Source: Erythrobacter sp047872805 | GTDB lineage: Bacteria > Pseudomonadota > Alphaproteobacteria > Sphingomonadales > Sphingomonadaceae | DNA: 64,000 bases | NCBI RefSeq assembly: GCF_047872805.1 | Contig: NZ_JBLQUK010000004.1 | Coordinates: forward strand, 143,618 to 207,617 | Reading direction: 5' to 3' | Shown here: positions 27,400 through 34,859 of the stretch, piece by piece | Numbering within the stretch: position 1 is the first letter of the stretch | Layout: each line of letters begins with the position of its first letter | The notes under the pieces: generated by a model | The model's database searches: none | Told to the model about the DNA's origin: nothing | What the model saw: the letters and a program-made list of their open reading frames with translations, nothing else | Position numbers and translations under genes: made by a program

Positions 27400-27834
27400 A
27401 TGACCGAATTCTACATCGACCCATCGCCGGAAAATTTCGCCGCGTTCAAGGATTTGCCGCGCGACGAACCGATCCACATGCTCAACCTGCTGCGCTACCG
27501 CGACCTTGCCGAATATCCCGAGGGGCACGAACATCACGGCAACGGCTGGACCGGGCGGCGCGCCTATCAGGAATATGGCAAGACGAGCGGTCCGATCTTC
27601 ACGCGCGTCGGCGGCAGCGTGGTCTGGCGGGGCGCGTTTCAGACGATGGTGACGGGGCCGGGGGACAAGGACTGGCACGACGGCTTTGTCGCGCAATATC
27701 CCAATGCGGGCGCATTTTTCGAGATGATCAAGGATGCGGATTACCAGAAGGCCGTGGTCAACCGCACGGCGGCGCTGGTGGATAGCCGCCTGATGCGGTT
27801 TGCGCCGGGTGAGGTTGGCGGGGGGTTTGGGTGA
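27400..27834 (+). CDS. DUF1330 domain protein
   Basis: This 144-residue soluble protein resembles the DUF1330 family (small dimeric alpha/beta-barrel fold). It contains I-H-M-L-N-L-L-R-Y-R near residue 24, Y-G-x-T-S-G-P-I-F near 60 and a conserved Y-P-N-A-G-A-F-F-E-M block near 105. The family's function is unknown. ATG 27400 is chosen; an in-frame TTG at 27388 lies at the edge of the palindromic element. Its stop is followed by the low-GC small-gene pair. Confidence 0.8.
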   Translation: MTEFYIDPSPENFAAFKDLPRDEPIHMLNLLRYRDLAEYPEGHEHHGNGWTGRRAYQEYGKTSGPIFTRVGGSVVWRGAFQTMVTGPGDKDWHDGFVAQYPNAGAFFEMIKDADYQKAVVNRTAALVDSRLMRFAPGEVGGGFG

Positions 27835-27848
27835 TGGGAGATCAAAAG

Positions 27849-28040
27849 ATGACGGATTGGAGCTTCACAAAATATCAAAGAATAGTGTGCGGATTGGCAT
27901 CGCTGCTTTTGCTTTTTGCGGTGGCCGTTTCGTGGGAGCGACCTGGCCGAGATGAGTTTCCAACAATGATATTTGTTTGGGCGGTAATTTTTTGCCTAGC
28001 CGCGCTTGCTGGTCCGAAGAAGAGGACGGAAGATCAATGA
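27849..28040 (+). CDS. Small two-TM membrane protein
   Basis: The product has 63 residues with two predicted TM helices (about 14-32 and 38-55) and a charged tail (K-K-R-T-E-D-Q). ATG 27849 is preceded by GGAG at 8-nt spacing; an upstream in-frame ATG at 27834 would add five residues. Base composition is clearly more AT-rich than the flanks. Its stop overlaps the next small gene as ATGA. No function is recognised. Confidence 0.5.
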   Translation: MTDWSFTKYQRIVCGLASLLLLFAVAVSWERPGRDEFPTMIFVWAVIFCLAALAGPKKRTEDQ

Positions 28041-28243
28041 GAGGCGTAATTGTGCTCGCTGGGCTAGCGCTTCTTTCAACATCACTGGACACCTCTCTTT
28101 CAAAGATGAAGGAGTTTTCAGAGAGTGAAGCTTCCGACGTTCGGGCTGAATTGGATTATCAAATCGAAGACTTGCGGTCAGAAATTCGTGATAACGAGCG
28201 TGAAATTGAAGATCTAGAGCTGCGGATTTTGTATCGCTACTAG
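28037..28243 (+). CDS. Small coiled-coil protein with N-terminal hydrophobic segment
   Basis: The product has 68 residues. Residues 3-18 are hydrophobic (signal peptide or anchor). Residues ~28-66 form a highly charged Glu/Asp/Arg-rich coiled coil with repeated I-E-D-L / I-R-D-N / I-E-D-L heptads. It shares the low GC content of the preceding gene and overlaps it by 4 nt (ATGA), so the two are probably made together. A palindromic element begins 20 nt after the stop. Nothing similar is known to me. Confidence 0.5.
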   Translation: MRGVIVLAGLALLSTSLDTSLSKMKEFSESEASDVRAELDYQIEDLRSEIRDNEREIEDLELRILYRY

Positions 28244-28262
28244 CCGCTAGATTATTCTCGTC

Positions 28263-28337
28263 ATCCCAGCGGAAGCTGGGATCTAGGGCGGCAAAGTGGG
28301 GTGCTAGGCGACTCTGGACCCCAGCCTGCGCTGGGGT
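28263..28337. repeat. Paired palindromic intergenic element with inverted ends
   Basis: Hairpin ATCCCAGC-GGAA-GCTGGGAT (28263-28282) is followed 35 nt later by ACCCCAGC-CTGC-GCTGGGGT (28318-28337). The outer ends are also inverted (CGTCA...TGACG), so the whole block is one composite palindrome. This CCCAGC/GCTGGG type is common between genes in sphingomonads (my recollection). It lies between the small coiled-coil gene and the convergent radical SAM gene. Confidence 0.75.
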
Positions 28338-28367
28338 GACGGTAAAGGGCTGGGGGATGCTTGAGGG

Positions 28368-29468
28368 CTAAATCAACCGCAATTGCCCACCTGTCTCCGG
28401 CGGGCAAAACCGCGAACAATCCAGTTCGAACCGGCTGCGCCCGATCCCCGCTCTCTTGCAGGCGATACGAAAGCGGTTGCGTAGTAGGTCGGCCCATACG
28501 CCGCTGGGTTTCATGCGGGTGAAGAAGTCGGGATCATTGTCGCGTCCGTTTCGGATTGAACGCACGATGCTCATCACCTTACCCGCGCGGTCGGGATAGT
28601 GGACATCGAGCCATTCGCGGAACAGCGGGGCGACCTCGTGCGGCAGGCGCAGCGGAATCCAGCCCGCGCTCTTCACGCCCAGCGCCGCGGCGGCGGCGAT
28701 GATGGCTTCGAGATATTCATCGGTGATCGCCGGGATGATCGGTGCCACAGAGCAATGCACTGGCACGCCGATCTCGACCAACCTGCCGAGCGCGGCGATC
28801 CGTTTGGCGGGCGCGGGGCAGCGCGGCTCAAGCTTTCCCGACAGCACCGGATCAAGCGTGGTCACCGAAATCGCCACCGCCACCAGCTTCTCCCGCGCCA
28901 TCGCCTCCAGCAAGTCGGCGTCGCGCAGGATGCGGTCCGATTTGGTCGTGATCGTCACCGGATGGCGCGCCTCCAGACACACTTCGAGCAATTGTCTTGT
29001 GATGCGATATTCGCGTTCGATCGGTTGATAGGGATCGGTGTTGGTGCCCATTGCAATCGGCTTTGGCTTGTATCCCCGCTTGTTCAGCGTTGTGCGCAGC
29101 AATTCCGCCGCATTGGGTTTGGCAAACAGCCGCGTTTCAAAATCCAGTCCCGGCGACAGATCGTGATAGGCATGGGAGGGCCGCGCATAGCAATAGACGC
29201 AGCCATGTTCGCACCCCCGATAGGCGTTGATTGATCGGTCGAACGGTATATCGGGCGATTCGTTGAAGGTCAGGATGGTCTTGGGGTTTTCCTCAGTCAC
29301 ACTGGTGCGCAGCTTTACCGGCGGTCCGTCTTCGCCAAAGGCCAGCGCCTGCATATAATCGCGCCAGTCGCCATCCGTTTCCCTCTCGGCCAATCCGAAA
29401 CGGGTTGAAACCTGCGCCGATGCGGCGCCTCTGCCGGGTTCAAAATCGGGGTGATCGGCGGTTCGCAT
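28368..29468 (-). CDS. PA0069-family radical SAM protein
   Basis: The 366-residue protein has the radical SAM CxxxCxxC motif as C-E-H-G-C-V-Y-C (Cys86, 90, 93), followed by a TIM-barrel with G-T-N-T-D-P-Y-Q-P and T-K-S-D-R-I-L-R-D. This pattern belongs to the Rv2578c/PA0069 branch, related to spore photoproduct lyase (SplB). The reaction is unknown; DNA-repair-like chemistry is sometimes suggested from the SplB similarity. ATG 29468 is chosen since the residues before it are atypical and the conserved part starts after it. A candidate promoter lies about 140 nt upstream. Confidence 0.85.
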   Translation of the reverse strand: MRTADHPDFEPGRGAASAQVSTRFGLAERETDGDWRDYMQALAFGEDGPPVKLRTSVTEENPKTILTFNESPDIPFDRSINAYRGCEHGCVYCYARPSHAYHDLSPGLDFETRLFAKPNAAELLRTTLNKRGYKPKPIAMGTNTDPYQPIEREYRITRQLLEVCLEARHPVTITTKSDRILRDADLLEAMAREKLVAVAISVTTLDPVLSGKLEPRCPAPAKRIAALGRLVEIGVPVHCSVAPIIPAITDEYLEAIIAAAAALGVKSAGWIPLRLPHEVAPLFREWLDVHYPDRAGKVMSIVRSIRNGRDNDPDFFTRMKPSGVWADLLRNRFRIACKRAGIGRSRFELDCSRFCPPETGGQLRLI

Positions 29469-29612
29469 TATCGGAACATATATAGAACAATAGTCCTGCA
29501 CGAAAGCCCAAAAACGGCAAGATTGCAGAGCCGCCGTATATTTGCGCTTTCCTACAGGTCCGGTTCTGCGCAAGGATCCGATTTGCCCGAGCGGGACCGG
29601 ATCGGATGCGGA

Positions 29613-29640
29613 AAAGTAGAAATTGTTGGAAAAGTGTCAA
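29613..29640 (-). promoter_or_regulatory. Candidate sigma-70-type promoter for the radical SAM gene
   Basis: On the minus strand CTTGACA is followed, with a 16-nt spacer, by TACTTT, in an AT-rich stretch. The -35 is excellent and the -10 only fair. It would give a leader of roughly 140 nt. Confidence 0.35.
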
Positions 29641-29697
29641 GCGCGGTAAGTGGCGTCAATCTATTGAATCAATGCAATAATATCGCAAAATACCCGG

Positions 29698-29721
29698 TTG
29701 ACACACTGTCCAATGTGTCAA
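29698..29721. promoter_or_regulatory. TTGACACA/TGTGTCAA inverted repeat
   Basis: An 8-bp perfect inverted repeat with an 8-nt loop lies 5 nt beyond the moaB stop. It could be an operator or a weak terminator; the minus strand lacks an immediate T-run. Each arm contains a TTGACA -35-like box. Confidence 0.45.
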
Positions 29722-29726
29722 GCAGA

Positions 29727-30257
29727 TCAACGCTCTTTCAATCTCGGCATCAGCTCAACGAAATTGCAGGGCCGGTTGCGGCTGTCGAGCTGTTCGGCGA
29801 GGATACCGTCCCAGCCATCCTTCACCGCACCGTTCGATCCGGGCAGGGCAAAGATATAGGTCCCGCGCGCCACCACGGCGCAGGCGCGCGATTGCACCGT
29901 GCTGGTGCCGATGGTCTGAAAGGAGAGCCAGCGGAACAATTCGCCAAAGCCGGGGATGTCGCGCGCGCCTGCGATCCGGGACAGCGCCTCGGGCGTCACG
30001 TCGCGGCCGGTCAGCCCGGTGCCGCCGGTGCTGACCACGGCGTCGATGCGGGGATCGTCGATCCATGCGTCATATTGCGCGGCGAGCAGGGCGGCGTCAT
30101 CGGTCACGATGGTGCGCGCCGCCAGATGATGCCCCGCCGCGACGATGCGAGCGGCAAGGATATCGCCCGAAGTGTCATTGTCCGGGGTGCGGGTGTCGGA
30201 CACGGTCAACACCGCGATGTTGATCGGGGTGAAAGTCCGGGTCTGGTCAATCGCCAT
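29727..30257 (-). CDS. moaB: Molybdopterin adenylyltransferase MoaB
   Basis: The 176-residue protein is a MoaB/MogA-type enzyme that adenylylates molybdopterin before molybdenum insertion. The family motifs are V-L-T-V-S-D-T-R (near 16), S-T-G-G-T-G-L-T-G-R-D (near 75) and F-A-L-P-G-S-N-G-A-V. The length is standard. It follows the lytic transglycosylase gene by 13 nt as the third gene of a leftward operon; no other molybdenum-cofactor genes are in the window. Confidence 0.92.
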   Translation of the reverse strand: MAIDQTRTFTPINIAVLTVSDTRTPDNDTSGDILAARIVAAGHHLAARTIVTDDAALLAAQYDAWIDDPRIDAVVSTGGTGLTGRDVTPEALSRIAGARDIPGFGELFRWLSFQTIGTSTVQSRACAVVARGTYIFALPGSNGAVKDGWDGILAEQLDSRNRPCNFVELMPRLKER

Positions 30258-30270
30258 CTGGGTGGCTCCG

Positions 30271-32034
30271 CTATTGGCTGAGGGATGCGGTCCTTGCCGT
30301 AGCCACTTGCGGAAACTCTGGCCAGCGTCCTTGCGCCAAGGCGCGGCGGCTGGGCGAGGGGGACCCGGCGGCGCGTTCGTACATCCAGTAATTGCGCATC
30401 ACGATGGCAACATAGCCGCGCGTTTCCCAATAGGGGATCGATTCCATCCAGAGCAGCGGGTCGCCCTGGTCGTTGATCTCTGAATTCCAGCGGCTGATCG
30501 GGGTCAGGCCGGCGTTATAGGCGGCCATGATCTTGGGCAGCAGGCCCTGCGTCGCGGGACTGTCGCGCAGCATTTCGAGATTGCGCTGACCAAAGGCAAG
30601 ATTGACCTCAGGGTCGTCGAGATTGACATAGGAGGCGCTCATATTGAGGCGCGGGGCGTGCTGGCGGACGGTGATAGGAGTGATCTGCATCAATCCGCGC
30701 GCATCCGCCGGGCTGATCGCGGCGGTGCGGAAATTGGATTCCTGCAAGGCATGGGCAAAGGCCAAAGCAGGATCGACGCTCCAGCCATTGGTGGGCTGCC
30801 AGCGCGCGGTGGGAAAACGCAAAGCGCTGTCGCTTTGCATGCCGTAGGGCGCGTAATGCGCCATGAACAGCTGGGTCGATGGCAGGCCAAGTTCGCGCGC
30901 CAGCCGGGCGAGTGCGGGATAATCGCGGGCGCGGCCGATGCGGGCTTCGTGGCGGAGCACTTCATCGGCGAGCGCTGGGCGGCCGATTTCGACCAGCGCG
31001 GCGGCGACACGGACATTGCTGCGATCGCTGAGTGCGTTCCAGTCGTCCAGAGTGAAAGGCTGAGGCGCAGCGGCGGCAGGCAGATCAATGCCCAACTGGT
31101 CCATCGCCAGCATGCCATAAAGCGTTTCATCATAGCGGGCGGCAGCGGTCAGATGGTCTTGCGCAGCCACCGGCTCCCGGCACCGGACCAGCGAACGATG
31201 CGCCCAGTAATGTGCCGCAGCGGTCAGTTCGACATTGGCGGACCGGCTGGCAGATCGAACAAACGCCTCTCCGGCGAGCGAGCAATACCCAAGCCGCCAC
31301 GCGGCCAGCCCGGCGACCCATTCGCCCTCTGCGACCCAATCGCCTGAACCCTGCGAGACGGTTTCAGCGAGCGCGAGGGCATTTTGATCGTCGTTCTCGA
31401 TGTAGTAGCTCCACGCCACCCGCTGACGCCATTCGGCGAGCGTAGCGGGGCTGAGCTGAGGTTCGGCCTGTGTTAGCAGCGCATGGGCGCCGGCGGGATC
31501 ATCATTGCGGATGGCTTCGAGTATACCGGCCTTGGTGTCCGAAGAGATCGTGCCATCGTCCACCGGGCGCGGCAGGATGCGTTTGGAGGCGGCGGGTTGG
31601 CGGCTGAACGCTTGCGCCGGCGGCAAGACGGGTTGCTGTTCAAGCCCGCGCCGCTCGCCAAGGCGGCCAAGCTGTTCGGTCTGCGGCAGTTCGACCCCGG
31701 CGGCGAGCCAGTTCGACACTTGTTCGGCGGAGACTTGAGGGCTGCTTGCATGGGTGTAATATTCGGCGCGGGCGATCTGGTTCAGCAAGCCGTCGCTGCG
31801 GCGGTCGAGCAAGGCGTTCACCTGCGCCCATTGTTCGGCGTCAATCGCGGCGAACAGATCGCGGTAATGCTCGCGTTCATCCCCGGAGAGGATGCGGGGG
31901 ACCGGCGTTTCTGTGGCAGCACCGCGATCATAATGCGCGACCATGCTGCCGGTTTGGGCGATGACGGCTGGAGCCAGAACGAAGGAGGAAATCAGTCCAA
32001 ACCCGGCGAGAACCGGACGTGCGCATTTCAACAT
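30271..32034 (-). CDS. Exported lytic murein transglycosylase (SLT domain)
   Basis: The 587-residue protein has a signal peptide (M-L-K-C-A-R-P... ending V-I-A-Q), a long alpha-helical superhelix region (~40-400) and a C-terminal Slt70-type catalytic domain. The catalytic acid is Glu432 in A-L-Q-E-S-N-F, followed by A-D-A-R-G-L-M-Q-I-T-P and M-A-A-Y-N-A-G. It cleaves peptidoglycan glycan strands with anhydro-end formation. ATG 32034 lies 2 nt after the stop of the UDG-like gene; an earlier in-frame ATG at 32061 would overlap that gene and lengthen the signal. Confidence 0.9.
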   Translation of the reverse strand: MLKCARPVLAGFGLISSFVLAPAVIAQTGSMVAHYDRGAATETPVPRILSGDEREHYRDLFAAIDAEQWAQVNALLDRRSDGLLNQIARAEYYTHASSPQVSAEQVSNWLAAGVELPQTEQLGRLGERRGLEQQPVLPPAQAFSRQPAASKRILPRPVDDGTISSDTKAGILEAIRNDDPAGAHALLTQAEPQLSPATLAEWRQRVAWSYYIENDDQNALALAETVSQGSGDWVAEGEWVAGLAAWRLGYCSLAGEAFVRSASRSANVELTAAAHYWAHRSLVRCREPVAAQDHLTAAARYDETLYGMLAMDQLGIDLPAAAAPQPFTLDDWNALSDRSNVRVAAALVEIGRPALADEVLRHEARIGRARDYPALARLARELGLPSTQLFMAHYAPYGMQSDSALRFPTARWQPTNGWSVDPALAFAHALQESNFRTAAISPADARGLMQITPITVRQHAPRLNMSASYVNLDDPEVNLAFGQRNLEMLRDSPATQGLLPKIMAAYNAGLTPISRWNSEINDQGDPLLWMESIPYWETRGYVAIVMRNYWMYERAAGSPSPSRRALAQGRWPEFPQVATARTASLSQ

Positions 32035-32036
32035 AG

Positions 32037-32810
32037 CTACTCGGCTGACCATTCGATCCATCTCCGCCAGAATCGGGCTTTGAGCCGGGGCATAGCCATC
32101 AGGCTTTCCAATCCTTCGCTCACCAATAAAGGTACCCTTGGCGATTTCTGGTTGATTTCGCGTAAATACGTATCGGGGTCTGATACATCTTGCCCGATCA
32201 GAGGCAAGACGCCCCCGCCCAGCACCAGCAGCTTTTGCGGTGAAGCGAGTCCTATGTGGTGCAGAGTGACATTATCCATTCCGCTCGCCGCCAGAGCAAG
32301 CGTGTCGGCCATGGGCATATGCCGGGGCAGCGCGGAGGCGATATATGTCTCGTCTTGCGCCAAGCCCATCGCCGCAAGCATGCGCGCCAGCAATCGACCC
32401 TGCGGACCGCCGAGCAACCGCTGCGTGTCGCCTTGTTCTGGCTCGATAACCAGAACCATCAACCGGGCACCCGCTGGCCCGCGCGGCGGAACCCTCACGG
32501 CAGGGTTGGCGGCATCGAGTTCGGGAGCCGATAGCCACCATTGCTGGAACGAGGCAAGGTCAGGCGGCGGCGAATCACCAAGCAGATTGGTGCGCGTTAC
32601 AGCAATACCTTGCCCTCCATCCGGCTTTGTTTGCGGAGCGGAAGAAGGGGGCGGACCACGGCCCGTGTCCAGCGGCGGTGCATCCGCGCTCTCTGGTTCG
32701 CGGAGCCAATCCGTAGCGGCATCGGCAAAGTCCGCATCCACGCCAGCCGTCTGCCACCATTGCAGCAAAGCGGCCAATTCAGCGGCAAGAGGGGTTGTCG
32801 GGGCGTTCAT
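32037..32810 (-). CDS. Diverged uracil-DNA glycosylase-like protein
   Basis: The 257-residue protein has the spacing of the family-4/5 UDG fold. A variable Ala/Pro-rich N-terminal region (1-~85) is followed by L-M-V-L-V-I-E-P-E (aligned to motif A), G-G-P-Q-G-R-L-L-A-R-M-L, Y-I-A-S-A-L-P and P-Q-K-L-L-V-L-G-G-G. The catalytic G-E-A-P-G motif, the Fe-S cysteines and the H-P motif of true family-4 enzymes are missing. It has no cysteine at all, so Fe-S binding is excluded and glycosylase activity doubtful. It is the first gene of the operon with slt and moaB. Confidence 0.7.
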   Translation of the reverse strand: MNAPTTPLAAELAALLQWWQTAGVDADFADAATDWLREPESADAPPLDTGRGPPPSSAPQTKPDGGQGIAVTRTNLLGDSPPPDLASFQQWWLSAPELDAANPAVRVPPRGPAGARLMVLVIEPEQGDTQRLLGGPQGRLLARMLAAMGLAQDETYIASALPRHMPMADTLALAASGMDNVTLHHIGLASPQKLLVLGGGVLPLIGQDVSDPDTYLREINQKSPRVPLLVSEGLESLMAMPRLKARFWRRWIEWSAE

Positions 32811-32914
32811 GCTGATCCAAGCAAGTCTTGACTGTCCCCACCCCAGTTAGCAAGTGCAAGCAGAGACGAATGAGCGAACAATTTCGCCGCAGATACCAAG
32901 GATGAGAAAAGCGC

Positions 32915-34561
32915 ATGTCCGAACGGGAATCGATGGAATGTGATGTCGTGATTGTAGGCGGCGGGCCGGCGGGCCTGTCGGCGGCGATCCGGCTGAAACA
33001 GATCAATGAAGAGCTTGAGGTCGTTGTCCTCGAAAAAGGCTCCGAAATCGGTGCGCATATTCTTTCGGGCGCGGTGGTCGATCCCAAGGCGCTGAGAGAG
33101 CTGTTCCCCGACTGGCGCGACATGGATTGCCCGATGGCGGAAACCCCGGTGACGGATAACTGGCACTGGGTGCTGTCCAAATCCGGCAAGACTTCGCTCC
33201 CGCATCTCATCATGCCGCCACTTATGAGCAACCACGGCTGTTACACCGGATCGCTCGGCAATCTCACCCGCTGGCTTGCCGAACAGGCCGAAGCGCTGGG
33301 TGTGATGGTGTTCCCCGGCTTCCCCGCCAACGAAGTGATGTTCGGCGAAGACGGCAGGGTGCGCGGCGTCATCACGCAGGACATGGGCATCGCCGCCGAT
33401 GGTTCGCAAAAAGGTGATTTTCAGCCGGGCATGGAGATCGAGGCGAAATACACCCTGTTTGCCGAGGGCGCGCGCGGCTCGCTGACCAAACAGTTGAAGA
33501 AGCGTTTTGACCTTGAGGCGAATTGTCAGCCGCAGGTCTACGGCCTCGGCATCAAGGAATTGTGGGATATTGATCCGGCGAAGCACAAGCCGGGCCGCGT
33601 AATCCACACGCAGGGCTGGCCATTGAGCGAGAGCGGCACCTGGGGCGGCGGGTTCTTTTACCATCAGGCGAACAATCAGGTCGCGATCGGTTTTGTCACG
33701 GCGCTCGATTACAAGAACCCCTGGGTTTCGCCCTATCAGGAATTCCAGCGCTGGAAACAGCATCCGGAGATCCGCGCCTATCTCGAAGGCGGAACCCGTG
33801 TTGCATACGGCGCGCGCGTCATCAACGAAGGCGGCTGGCAGTCGGTGCCCAAGCTGGCGTTCCCGGGCGGCGCGCTGATCGGCTGCGCGGCGGGCTTCGT
33901 CAACGTTCCCCGGATCAAGGGCAGCCACACGGCGATGAAGAGCGGGATGCTCTGCGCAGAGGCGATTGCTGCTGAAATTGACGGCCACGATGGCCAGCCC
34001 GAACTGCAAGGGTATGAGCCCGCCGTGCGATCCAGCTGGATCGCGGATGAGCTGAAACTGGTTCAGAACGCCGAACCTGCTGTTGCGAAGTTTGGCGAGG
34101 ATATTGGCGCGGCGATTGCCGGGGTCGATATGTGGATGCGGACGCTCAAAATCGGCCTGCCGATCAGCATGAAGCACCATGCCGACTACACCATGACCGG
34201 CCGCGCGGATCTGTATCCCAAGATTGACTATCCCAAGGCGGACGGCGTGATCAGCTTCGACCGGCTGACCAATGTCGCCTACAGCTTCACCAATCATGCC
34301 GAGGATCAGCCGTGTCACCTGCAACTGGGCGATGCCGAATTGCAAAAGGCGAGCGAGTACGACGTGTTCGGCGGCCCCTCCGCGCGCTATTGCCCGGCGG
34401 GCGTCTATGAGTGGATCGAGGAAGAGGGTAAGGAGCCGCGCTTCCAGATCAATTCGCAAAACTGCGTCCACTGCAAGACCTGCGACATCAAAGACCCCAA
34501 CCAGAACATCAACTGGGTGACGCCGGAAGGCGGCGGCGGGCCGAATTATCCGAATATGTGA
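32915..34561 (+). CDS. Electron transfer flavoprotein-ubiquinone oxidoreductase
   Basis: The 548-residue ETF-QO passes electrons from ETF (fatty and amino acid oxidation) to ubiquinone at the membrane. It has the FAD motif V-G-G-G-P-A-G-L-S-A-A (near 14-24), the quinone-binding/amphipathic middle region and a C-terminal ferredoxin-type [4Fe-4S] set: C-P-A-G-V-Y upstream, then N-C-V-H-C-K-T-C-D-I-K-D-P. The length is standard. It is divergent from the UDG-like gene with about 100 nt between starts. Confidence 0.95.
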   Translation: MSERESMECDVVIVGGGPAGLSAAIRLKQINEELEVVVLEKGSEIGAHILSGAVVDPKALRELFPDWRDMDCPMAETPVTDNWHWVLSKSGKTSLPHLIMPPLMSNHGCYTGSLGNLTRWLAEQAEALGVMVFPGFPANEVMFGEDGRVRGVITQDMGIAADGSQKGDFQPGMEIEAKYTLFAEGARGSLTKQLKKRFDLEANCQPQVYGLGIKELWDIDPAKHKPGRVIHTQGWPLSESGTWGGGFFYHQANNQVAIGFVTALDYKNPWVSPYQEFQRWKQHPEIRAYLEGGTRVAYGARVINEGGWQSVPKLAFPGGALIGCAAGFVNVPRIKGSHTAMKSGMLCAEAIAAEIDGHDGQPELQGYEPAVRSSWIADELKLVQNAEPAVAKFGEDIGAAIAGVDMWMRTLKIGLPISMKHHADYTMTGRADLYPKIDYPKADGVISFDRLTNVAYSFTNHAEDQPCHLQLGDAELQKASEYDVFGGPSARYCPAGVYEWIEEEGKEPRFQINSQNCVHCKTCDIKDPNQNINWVTPEGGGGPNYPNM

Positions 34562-34574
34562 GGGGAGCAGTTGG

Positions 34575-34817
34575 ATGGCTAAGTTCGAAGCTTTGGCTGC
34601 ATATTGCCGAGAACAGAGGCTTTCGGAATTTGAACTGCCTTTCCACAAGATTGAGGCGATCATCGGTAGCAAGCTTCCCGCAAGCGCCGCTCGACCTCAA
34701 TACTGGGCAAATGTCGTTGACGGCACAGGTCCAGTCCGTTCAGCAATGAAGGGCACTCCCTATGAGACGTTCCTTGTTGAAGGGTCGAAGAGAGTCAGGT
34801 TCAAGCGCAAGTTCTAG
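34575..34817 (+). CDS. Small DUF7662-like protein
   Basis: The 80-residue soluble protein has an N-terminal helix (F-E-A-L-A-A-Y-C-R-E-Q), an F-H-K-I-E-A-I-I-G block, L-P-x-S-A-R-x-x-x-x-W-A-N and a basic C-terminus (V-R-F-K-R-K-F). This pattern matches small proteins annotated DUF7662, which often turn up near restriction or defence genes; that is my recollection. No such genes are adjacent here. ATG 34575 follows GGGGAG by 9 nt. It is 13 nt after the ETF-QO stop. The function is unknown. Confidence 0.6.
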   Translation: MAKFEALAAYCREQRLSEFELPFHKIEAIIGSKLPASAARPQYWANVVDGTGPVRSAMKGTPYETFLVEGSKRVRFKRKF

Positions 34818-34859
34818 TCTTCGGCGTTTGCGCGCTTCGAGCCAAGAGTTCTAGTTCAG

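Noticed and set aside
27312..28337. CRISPR array from the short palindromes
   Set aside because: The hairpin units are only paired, unequal in sequence and lack regular spacers or cas genes.
32807..34672. 621-codon open frame antisense to ETF-ubiquinone oxidoreductase
   Set aside because: The longest shadow frame in the window, but it covers a clearly conserved flavoprotein gene and shows no signal or domain.
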